DNA from: an archaeon
GTDB taxonomy: Archaea; Asgardarchaeota; Hermodarchaeia; Hermodarchaeales; Hermodarchaeaceae
Direction: 5' to 3'
Assembly (NCBI GenBank): GCA_016550395.1
Contig: JABXGY010000188.1
Span: 1-6,995, forward strand
DNA: 6,995 nt
Shown: positions 1 to 6,360 of the stretch, piece after piece
How the letters are laid out: every line of letters starts with the position of its first letter
How positions within the stretch are numbered: position 1 is the first letter of the stretch
Translations under genes and position numbers: made by a program
The notes under the pieces: generated by a model
Seen by the model: the letters and a program-made list of their open reading frames with translations, nothing else
Database searches by the model: none
What the model was told of the DNA's origin: nothing

Positions 1-1155
1 AAGTTAACTGACCTTTCTGATTTTGATGAAATCATTATTGCAGATATCAATACTGAAACCGCAGTCAAATTAGCAGATGAACTCGGTAGCACCTGCACAG
101 CATGCGAAGTCAATGCATTAAATTCAGAAAGTATTAGTCAAGCTATTGACGGATCTGATGTGGTCCTCAATTGCGTTGGACCCTTCTACCAATATGGACC
201 CCCGATACTCAAAGCTGTAATTGAATCAGGAATCAATTATGTTGATATTTGTGACGATGTAGAACCCACCATCGAGCTCCTCAATATGCATGCTGCCGCA
301 AAAAAAGCAAAGATGTCAGCTCTCATTGGAATGGGAAGTTCTCCAGGAGTTACGAATATCTTATCAAAATTTGCTACCGAACAGCTTCTAGAAAGAGTTG
401 AGGCTATTGATATTTACCATGCACACGGTGGTGAGCCAACCGAAGGTGCAGCAGTAATAGCGCATCGTATCCATGCCATGACCTCTGATATTCCAATGTA
501 TCTTAATGGCAAATTACGCACCATTCGTTTCTTCGATGAGATGGGATTAGCTTTACGTGAAGAAGTCGATTTCCATCAAATTGGAAAACATCTTGTCTAC
601 CCCTATCCTCACCCTGAAACTATAACTTTGCATAAATACATTGATTGTCAACGTGTAACCAATAAGGGAACTGTACTTCCTGATGAATATTTCCAGTTTA
701 TTATCGATTTGGTTAAGCTGGGTATCACTGATGAAGATGCTATTGAGGTAAAAGGGCAACCAATATCCCCCCGTGATTTCATTATCGCGTATATTATTAG
801 AGAACGAGAACACTTTCTTCAGAAAACAAATTTTGGAGTACAACGAGGATGCCTGAAAACTGTTGTCTCAGGAACAAAGCAGGGAAAACCTCACCAATAT
901 GTGTTCTCCATGTCTTCAATTGGTCGGGCGATGGGAGAAGGAACTGGTATACCAGCAGCGCTTGGAGCTACTTTGATGCAACGTGGGAAAATTAAGATGA
1001 AAGGTGTATTTCCACCCGAGGCATCCGTTCAACCCATGGATTTCCTAGCCGTATTTCAGGAATCAGAAAAACTTGATGCAGTAACTGGCAAAGATTCACC
1101 ACTTTTGGTTGAATCCATTGATGCAAAGGGAAAAGTAAAACAACTATCATTCTAA
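1..1155 (+). CDS. Saccharopine dehydrogenase family NAD(P)-dependent oxidoreductase, 5'-partial
   Basis: The frame is open from the first base to a TAA, giving 384 visible residues; a GTG at 160 is internal. The fragment begins just after the expected glycine-rich first strand and turn of a Rossmann fold, so about 15-30 N-terminal residues should lie to the left. D15 (in IIIADIN) ends the second strand, where this fold usually contacts the adenosine ribose. N57-CVGPFYQYG and the following stretch to INYVDICDD match the family's cofactor-side loop and the Y-D segment after it. SSPGVTN (113-119) is the usual loop between the Rossmann domain and the substrate domain. The C-terminal part ends with a GIPAALGA stretch and GVFPPE (335-340), also typical. 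Members use diverse substrates (saccharopine, carboxynorspermidine and others), and nothing visible fixes the substrate here. A kinase gene follows in the same direction 85 bases later, so co-transcription is possible. The family call is firm; the specific function is unknown. Confidence 0.88.
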   Translation, partial: KLTDLSDFDEIIIADINTETAVKLADELGSTCTACEVNALNSESISQAIDGSDVVLNCVGPFYQYGPPILKAVIESGINYVDICDDVEPTIELLNMHAAAKKAKMSALIGMGSSPGVTNILSKFATEQLLERVEAIDIYHAHGGEPTEGAAVIAHRIHAMTSDIPMYLNGKLRTIRFFDEMGLALREEVDFHQIGKHLVYPYPHPETITLHKYIDCQRVTNKGTVLPDEYFQFIIDLVKLGITDEDAIEVKGQPISPRDFIIAYIIREREHFLQKTNFGVQRGCLKTVVSGTKQGKPHQYVFSMSSIGRAMGEGTGIPAALGATLMQRGKIKMKGVFPPEASVQPMDFLAVFQESEKLDAVTGKDSPLLVESIDAKGKVKQLSF

Positions 1156-1225
1156 CTTCTAGTATTATTCACTCCCGAAGCCTATTTCAGAACCAAGCAA
1201 CCCAAAAAATAATATTTCACATCAT

Positions 1226-1232
1226 AAGGAGG
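1226..1232 (+). promoter_or_regulatory. Strong Shine-Dalgarno sequence that sets the kinase start
   Basis: AAGGAGG is a near-perfect ribosome binding site. It lies 8 bases before an ATA codon at 1241, which is normal spacing for initiation. It lies 68 bases before the first ATG of the frame (1301), which is too far to serve it. There is no ATG, GTG or TTG in any frame between the previous gene's stop and 1301. The site therefore argues for initiation at or very near 1241. Confidence 0.75.
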
Positions 1233-1240
1233 CAAGCGCG

Positions 1241-2821
1241 ATAAACCCAGTAAAGAGCCAAGACAAATATATTCTAGCCATAGATCACGGCACTTCCGCC
1301 ATGAAACCCGCAATTGTATCAACTCATGGAGAGGTTCTTGGTTGGACCTATGAAAAGACTCCGCTCTATCTTCATCCAGGTGGAGGAGCTGAGCAAGATC
1401 CAGATCAATGGTGGCAAGCGTTTCTAACCGCTGCGAAGAACCTGATTGATCAAGATCTTGTTCCTGTAGAAAAAATTGTAGCTGTCTGTAATACAGGCCA
1501 ATGGTCAGGTACTGTTGCCGTTGACGAGATGGGCCAACACCTCATGAATGCTGTGATCTGGATGGATTCCCGTGGCGAACCCTATATTCGAAAAAAGCTT
1601 CAAGGACTCATTAACATCCAAGGCTATTCTTTGTTTAACCTGCTTCGATGGTTAAGAAAAACCGCTGGAATACCTACAAAGAGCGGAAAAGACCCAATAG
1701 CACACATTCTTTACATCCAAAACGAGCATCCAGACATCTATGATCAAACTCACATGTTCCTTGAACCAACTGACTACATTAATTTCAGATTAACTGGTGA
1801 ATACGCTTCTTCTCCCTCTTCGATGATGCTCCATTGGGTGACTAACATCCGCGATATTAATAATATCCGATATGATGATGATCTAATCAAACGCCTGGGG
1901 ATTCATAAGGATAAATTGCCACCTCTAAAACAATCGATTGATGTATTAGGTACTATCCAGTCTGAAGTCGCTTCATCCATTGGCCTCCAAAAAGATGTGA
2001 AAGTGTTCGTAAGTACATCGGATATTCCTTCAGCGGTGATTGGATCAGGAGCTGTTCGAGATTTTGAAGGACACGTCTATATTGGGACGAGTAGCTGGTT
2101 AACATGTCATGTGCCTTACAAGAAAACAGACATCGATTGTAACATCGCATCTTTACCCTCGGCAATTCCTGGTCGCTATTTCATTGCGAATGAACAAGAA
2201 ACAGCGGGTGCTTGCTTAACCTACCTCCGTGATCAAGTCTTTTATCCAGATGATGAAACTAAATGTGGAAATCAAGCCGTCTACCAAGAATTTGACCGTA
2301 TCGCTGAAGAAGCACCTGCAGGCAGTAATAATATCATCTTTACTCCCTGGCTTTATGGAGAACGCACGCCCGTAGAAGACCATACCCTTCGAGGTGCCTT
2401 CTTTAACCTTTCCTTAGATAGTGAAAAACGCCATCTTATCCGTGCAGTCTTCGAAGGCGTAGCCTATAACAGCCGATGGGTTCTCAATGCAATCGAAAAA
2501 TTCATTAAACGACCATTTGACAAACTCAATATCATCGGAGGCGGAGCACAATCCGACATCTGGTGTCAAATCTATGCGGACATATTAAACCGTAACATCC
2601 ACCAAGTTCATGATCCACTTCAGTCGAATGCACGAGGAGCTGCATTCATCGCCAGTGTTGGTCTTGGACACATCACCTTCGAAGACATTCCAAATCTAAT
2701 ACGAATCTCCAAGGTCTACAAACCAAATCCTGAACACCGAACACTTTATGACTCGCTCTTTGAAGAATACATAGGCCTCTATAAGAAAAATAAGGCATTT
2801 TATCAACGTCTCAACGCTTAA
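1241..2821 (+). CDS. FGGY-family carbohydrate kinase, xylulokinase-like, apparent ATA start
   Basis: This is a cytosolic ATP-dependent sugar (or polyol) kinase. From 1241 it has 526 residues, close to the usual 490-530 of the family. Visible features in order are: the N-terminal phosphate-binding motif YILAIDHGTSAMK (D15, G17, T18); QWSG (87-90); WMDSR (107-111), the substrate-binding segment seen in xylulokinases; DYINFRLTGE (178-187); STSDIPSA with D261 as the likely catalytic base; WLYGERTP (370-377); and GGGAQSDIW (from 433), the C-terminal adenine-side signature. The pattern resembles xylulokinase more than glycerol kinase, but related kinases for ribulose or other sugars are hard to exclude, so no symbol is given. 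The start is unusual. Conserved sequence reads continuously upstream of the first ATG (1301), and the only plausible initiation codon near the Shine-Dalgarno sequence is ATA. Starting at 1301 would delete the phosphate loop. A true AUA start, a recent start-codon mutation or a base-call error are the alternatives. Confidence 0.88.
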   Translation: MNPVKSQDKYILAIDHGTSAMKPAIVSTHGEVLGWTYEKTPLYLHPGGGAEQDPDQWWQAFLTAAKNLIDQDLVPVEKIVAVCNTGQWSGTVAVDEMGQHLMNAVIWMDSRGEPYIRKKLQGLINIQGYSLFNLLRWLRKTAGIPTKSGKDPIAHILYIQNEHPDIYDQTHMFLEPTDYINFRLTGEYASSPSSMMLHWVTNIRDINNIRYDDDLIKRLGIHKDKLPPLKQSIDVLGTIQSEVASSIGLQKDVKVFVSTSDIPSAVIGSGAVRDFEGHVYIGTSSWLTCHVPYKKTDIDCNIASLPSAIPGRYFIANEQETAGACLTYLRDQVFYPDDETKCGNQAVYQEFDRIAEEAPAGSNNIIFTPWLYGERTPVEDHTLRGAFFNLSLDSEKRHLIRAVFEGVAYNSRWVLNAIEKFIKRPFDKLNIIGGGAQSDIWCQIYADILNRNIHQVHDPLQSNARGAAFIASVGLGHITFEDIPNLIRISKVYKPNPEHRTLYDSLFEEYIGLYKKNKAFYQRLNA

Positions 2822-2844
2822 GAACACAAATCTTATGTGACAGA

Positions 2845-2860
2845 TTATTTTTTCTTTTCT
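2845..2860 (+). terminator. T-rich archaeal-type terminator for the kinase
   Basis: A T-rich tract (six T, C, four T, C, T after TTA) starts 24 bases after the kinase stop, with no obvious stem in front of it. Archaeal RNA polymerase typically terminates at such U-rich stretches on the non-template strand. The same bases, read on the minus strand, encode the lysine-rich C-terminus of the convergent small gene, so the A-rich codons may be partly selected as a terminator. Confidence 0.5.
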
Positions 2861-3246
2861 GCCTTCTTCGGTAGCGCATCTAACCATCTAGACCTATCAA
2901 AATACACTTCATTCCTAGTAATTTTTCCATCATCTACTTCCACGATATCCATACCATACAAAACTATTTTCTTGCTTCCAACAGGGATTACAGCCCTCCA
3001 CTTCCCAGTAAACCCACGTAAAGTTGGAAATACCTCCACAACTTCCCACACCCAATTCGGGTTCGCTGCAAGAAGTTTTGTGAAATATTCCCGCAACTGA
3101 TCATGACCCTGAATTCCTTCTGGATTGGCAGGATCGATGTATAAGGCATTTTCTGCATAAAACTCTAGCAATTTTTCAGGTTCATTCCCTGTCCAAGCAG
3201 GTAACCATTTACGGCAAAACTCAAGAATATAAGCCTCTTCAGCCAT
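2845..3246 (-). CDS. NTF2/SnoaL-like domain protein
   Basis: This is a small single-domain protein of 133 residues from the ATG at 3246 (138 from an alternative ATG at 3261). An N-terminal helix carries FCRKWLPAWTGNEPEKLLEFYAENALYIDP, split here only by inspection into helix and strand; next come GIQGHDQLREYF, then the beta-sheet region VWEVVEV, GKWRAVIPVG, YGMDIVEV and ITRNEVYFDR. The W-x-x-AWT, FYAE, YIDP, G-x-x-G and NEVYFD pattern is typical of SnoaL-like NTF2-fold proteins, whose roles include small-molecule isomerases, hydrolases and ligand binders. The substrate cannot be inferred. The protein ends in a lysine-rich tail (KKAEKKK). I chose 3246 because homologous-looking sequence begins at MAEEAY and an AAGGG element sits 7 bases upstream. 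The TATA-like box would place transcription start near 3258-3262, so a leaderless start at 3261 remains possible. The gene converges on the kinase with 23 bases between stops. Confidence 0.85.
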   Translation of the reverse strand: MAEEAYILEFCRKWLPAWTGNEPEKLLEFYAENALYIDPANPEGIQGHDQLREYFTKLLAANPNWVWEVVEVFPTLRGFTGKWRAVIPVGSKKIVLYGMDIVEVDDGKITRNEVYFDRSRWLDALPKKAEKKK

Positions 3247-3280
3247 TACGCTTCCCTTCATCTATCAACAATGTGGTTTA

Positions 3281-3290
3281 ATTATTTAAT
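3281..3290 (-). promoter_or_regulatory. TATA-like box for the NTF2-like gene
   Basis: Read on the minus strand this is ATTAAATAAT, similar to the archaeal TATA element. Its centre lies about 24-27 bases before 3258-3262, so transcription would begin at or just before the first ATG (3261), giving a very short leader for the ATG at 3246. AT-rich intergenic DNA makes such matches common, so this is a candidate only. Confidence 0.4.
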
Positions 3291-3465
3291 CGTTCATTCT
3301 GAATGCCCTTTGTAAAAAATAATTCGTCAGAACCATAAAAAACAACTTGCTATCAAAACCAATATTTCTTTCTTTACGGGACAAAATAAGCAAATGAATA
3401 AAGTTGAAAAATAGCTTCTCGAAGTCCTGAATCTATACAACCTCATATGTGATGCAAGATAACTG

Positions 3466-3474
3466 ATAAATAAT
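3466..3474 (+). promoter_or_regulatory. TATA-like box for the large surface protein gene
   Basis: ATAAATAAT lies about 53 bases before the TTG start at 3523. Transcription would begin near 3495-3500, leaving a leader of roughly 25 bases that contains AGGCGAG (3505-3511), a weak Shine-Dalgarno candidate. The rest of the 261-base divergent gap (3262-3522) is AT-rich, and I see no convincing gene, RNA or repeat in it. Confidence 0.4.
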
Positions 3475-3522
3475 CTAAAACGAAAACAATTACTGGGATA
3501 TCATAGGCGAGTTGGGCAAACA

Positions 3523-6321
3523 TTGCAAAAAAGCCTGGTACTTTGGAGCATTGTCTTTATTCTACTAACTGTAGGATACATTCCCAGTACAGCTGTGCAG
3601 GATATGAATCCCGCACCATTACAAACGACTATTCCGTCATATTCGGGTTTAGGTACTAACTTTGATGTATTTGAATTCACTCAAAACGCAAGTCAAACCA
3701 TTACTAATGGTCGCAATGATACTTCATTTACCTACCCGTCTAATTGGTTACCCCCCAACTATTATGGATACCGACTACATGCAGATATTCATAATCTTAA
3801 GAAAACGGAAAACCCGGTAAGCAATGGTGATTTCGAAAAATATCCTGAGGTGGGAAATAATTGGACATTAAACCATCCTGGACCAGCAGTAATCAGTTCA
3901 GCAAGTAATACTTCAGGGGGTAATCCAGGATCTTGTCTAGAAGTTAAACTATTAAACGATCGATTGCCATCTACGGGAGTATCCCAAATTGATAATAATT
4001 TTACATACATATCCGAATTGGTACCCGATTCTCTTACAGTATCCTTTGATATTCGATTTTCAAGTAATATAACCAAAGCAAGTTGGTTACAAGTAAGCGT
4101 GCTAATTTTAGATGATAATGGAAATCCCAAAGGTCTTTGGGGTCAATCTACTTCTAACTTTTACAGCACGTTATGGACTGATATAACTTTTTCAACATTA
4201 TTTATCAATGGATCAACAACACTTAGAATATCTGTTGAAAAAAATGATGGGCGTAATATTCGTGTTGATGGACTCATCTATTTTGATAATTTTGAATATT
4301 TAATTGGTTCCGATACAACACCAAGTGAAGTTGCATTAGCTCTCAATGAAACCAGTATAGTGAATACGTTTGGTTCGAATGGGGAAGTTGACATCTACGC
4401 AGATGCTATTTTAAAGGAAGAAATCAGCATTTCAAATGCTTGGAATACGACCCAGGTCTTTTCATTCAATTCCACGTTCTCGATTACCTTCGACTATCAA
4501 TATATTATGTATGTAAAATCTGAAGCTGCTGAATCTGCATCATCTTGGTTTAGTGTGCAAATAAATATGGATCCAGATTGGATAATCAATTACACCGTTC
4601 CATCGGGACACATTCCGCCAGGATATCAAGGTTATCAATTCGGACTCTACCTCCCAGAAGGATGGGTTTTTTCAATAGTACGCGACAAAATCGGAAACAT
4701 AATTACGAGTTATAACTACAACTCTACAACCCAATTTCTTCTAATAGAAGATAACTTAGCCATACCAGATGATACCTTTTCGATTCAGTCCTCTAGCCAA
4801 AATTATATCTCTGAAATATACATTCAAAAAAGTTCAGATGCTCTAGGTCCCTGGACCAACATATCATCAGATGACTACTTTATCATTGGAGATTACTTCC
4901 GCGTATATGCTGTAATTGAAGCCCTAGACAGTTTCGGTAATACTGGAACCGTTTCAATTATGTTGCCAAACGGAACAGTATGTCATAGTGATACTTCTAT
5001 TACGTTTAATTCAACGACCAATACGTTGACTAGTACGGCATGGATGGTGGAATCCTTATGCGAGGCCTTTGCAGGTGAACCCTATTTCGCCCTCGTGAGC
5101 TATAATTCGACAAACCAATGTGGATTTCGATCTCATAACTTTCTAATAATGAACCAAGCGAAAGCGACTTTGATTGAACCAGTGCCAGATTCCATAATGG
5201 GTTGGGAAGGTTTTACCATCAATGTGACGTGGCAACATATGCTTACGGATAATTATATCTCGGATGCAGAAGTGATTTTACGATATAATGATAATTTTAA
5301 TCAAACCCAATTTGCTGAAATGACTCCTAATGGATATGGTTCATATTCGATTCAACTATCAACCAATCAGTATAATTCCAGTTCATTACTAACCTTTGAT
5401 ATCGAATTTTTTAAAGAGGGTTATGTAAATGCAACTTATGCAACTGGAACATCATTCCACTTTACTGTAATTGTGAATACAGGAATTCCTCCTTCCTTTT
5501 TTGGTATCCCGACCAGCGTTCTTATCATGGCACTGTTACTTATCTTACTCATTATTTCAACAGGATTAGCTTATCGAGTGTATCGTAGACGAGTGCTAAT
5601 TCCCCGTCAGATTGCCCATCAAAATACACTTCAACAAGTTCTTGACATGTTTAGCGATGTCGCTAGCATAACGAGAATCCTTGTAGTCCACCGAGATTCG
5701 GGTATAGCGATTTTCGATCCATTCCAGGAAAAGGGAATGGATGCCTCTCTTTTCGGTGGGTTTCTCCAAGCAATACAGGCGTTCGCCATTGATGTAGCTA
5801 ATGGAGCAGCGGATAAAGATTTACAAGCGCGTACCCGTCTCTCGGAAATTACATATGAAGGATTTCGCATCATAATCCATGATGGGCAATTGGTACGAAC
5901 GGCGCTTGTCTACAAGGGTACACCCAGTGAAACCCTGAAAGAAAGTATCAGTTCATTTACAATACGATTTGAAGATCGGTATCTGAGTATTCTAGAAAAA
6001 CGTGCAACTCAACCAGGATTATTCAGCGGAGCCACTGATTTAGTAGAAGAAATCTTCCATGTATCCTTATTATTCCCTCATACGGTTGAAGCTAAAACAC
6101 CAAATATTTCATTAACTACTCTTGAAAGTAAATTGCATTATGTGGCGTATATGCTCACAAAAAATCGAGAATACGTCTATCTCCAAGAAATTGTGAACTC
6201 ATATTTAGAAACTATGCAAGAAAACCCTCTCGAACTTCTGAATGCCCTTCTTCAATTGCGTAAGAAAAAAATTATGATTCCAACAGATCATTTCAAACTA
6301 GTGAATGTTGCTTCGAACTAA
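3523..6321 (+). CDS. Type I membrane surface protein with carbohydrate-binding-like and Ig-like ectodomain and cytosolic longin-like domain
   Basis: This is a 932-residue candidate receptor. Residues 1-25 form a signal peptide (hydrophobic WSIVFILLTVGY core). Residues 97-261 resemble a CBM4/9-like galactose-binding jelly roll: it opens with NGDFE (101-105), continues with alternating strands and closes with IYFDNFEYL. Further beta-rich sequence follows, then an Ig-like domain at about 548-651. A membrane span at about 664-684 is followed by a basic stretch (R685, R688-R690, R695), which places the C-terminus in the cytosol. Residues 716-825 look longin-like: strand RILVVHRDSGIAIF, helix, hairpin around FRIIIHDGQLVRTALVYKG, then helix SSFTIRFEDRYLSIL. 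The last ~90 residues are mainly helical and end in LLNALLQLRKKKIMIP, perhaps winged-helix-like. About 20 N-x-S/T sequons and all four cysteines lie outside; the cytosolic part has one sequon and no cysteine. In Asgard archaea, longin and roadblock domains are linked to small-GTPase biology; a role here is inference. TTG is the only usable start before the signal peptide. Ligand unknown. Confidence 0.85.
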   Translation: MQKSLVLWSIVFILLTVGYIPSTAVQDMNPAPLQTTIPSYSGLGTNFDVFEFTQNASQTITNGRNDTSFTYPSNWLPPNYYGYRLHADIHNLKKTENPVSNGDFEKYPEVGNNWTLNHPGPAVISSASNTSGGNPGSCLEVKLLNDRLPSTGVSQIDNNFTYISELVPDSLTVSFDIRFSSNITKASWLQVSVLILDDNGNPKGLWGQSTSNFYSTLWTDITFSTLFINGSTTLRISVEKNDGRNIRVDGLIYFDNFEYLIGSDTTPSEVALALNETSIVNTFGSNGEVDIYADAILKEEISISNAWNTTQVFSFNSTFSITFDYQYIMYVKSEAAESASSWFSVQINMDPDWIINYTVPSGHIPPGYQGYQFGLYLPEGWVFSIVRDKIGNIITSYNYNSTTQFLLIEDNLAIPDDTFSIQSSSQNYISEIYIQKSSDALGPWTNISSDDYFIIGDYFRVYAVIEALDSFGNTGTVSIMLPNGTVCHSDTSITFNSTTNTLTSTAWMVESLCEAFAGEPYFALVSYNSTNQCGFRSHNFLIMNQAKATLIEPVPDSIMGWEGFTINVTWQHMLTDNYISDAEVILRYNDNFNQTQFAEMTPNGYGSYSIQLSTNQYNSSSLLTFDIEFFKEGYVNATYATGTSFHFTVIVNTGIPPSFFGIPTSVLIMALLLILLIISTGLAYRVYRRRVLIPRQIAHQNTLQQVLDMFSDVASITRILVVHRDSGIAIFDPFQEKGMDASLFGGFLQAIQAFAIDVANGAADKDLQARTRLSEITYEGFRIIIHDGQLVRTALVYKGTPSETLKESISSFTIRFEDRYLSILEKRATQPGLFSGATDLVEEIFHVSLLFPHTVEAKTPNISLTTLESKLHYVAYMLTKNREYVYLQEIVNSYLETMQENPLELLNALLQLRKKKIMIPTDHFKLVNVASN
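3736..3771 (+). repeat. Ectodomain motif copy 1 (PSx3PPxYxGY)
   Basis: Residues 72-83 of the surface protein read PSNWLPPNYYGY. The residues shared with the second copy are P, S, P, P, Y, G and Y at identical spacing. It sits just before the carbohydrate-binding-like domain and is probably the edge of a beta-sandwich module. Confidence 0.5.
4600..4635 (+). repeat. Ectodomain motif copy 2 (PSx3PPxYxGY)
   Basis: Residues 360-371 read PSGHIPPGYQGY, 288 residues after copy 1, with the same spacing of P, S, P, P, Y, G and Y. Both copies are preceded by a tyrosine-containing strand (FTYPS, NYTVPS) and followed by alternating hydrophobic residues. The DNA differs between copies, so this is an old protein-level repeat. 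Confidence 0.5.
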
Positions 6322-6360
6322 GCGAACTAGCCAGAGGCATAATTAATTCATTTTGATAAA

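Noticed and set aside
1201..1220. AT-rich stretch before the kinase as a promoter
   Set aside because: A TATA element here would start transcription near 1237, leaving the strong Shine-Dalgarno sequence (1226-1232) outside the message; the pair is better read as co-transcribed.
2837..3100. Plus-strand 87-residue open frame
   Set aside because: It lies antisense within the NTF2-like gene, whose translation shows the family pattern throughout; no ribosome binding site or domain is visible.
3262..3522. Possible small gene, RNA or CRISPR-like repeat in the divergent gap
   Set aside because: There are frequent stops in all frames, no regular repeats and no stable stem found by eye; only the two TATA-like elements are supportable.
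3789..4130. Minus-strand 113-residue open frame
   Set aside because: It is a shadow of the carbohydrate-binding-like region of the large surface protein, with no recognisable motif.
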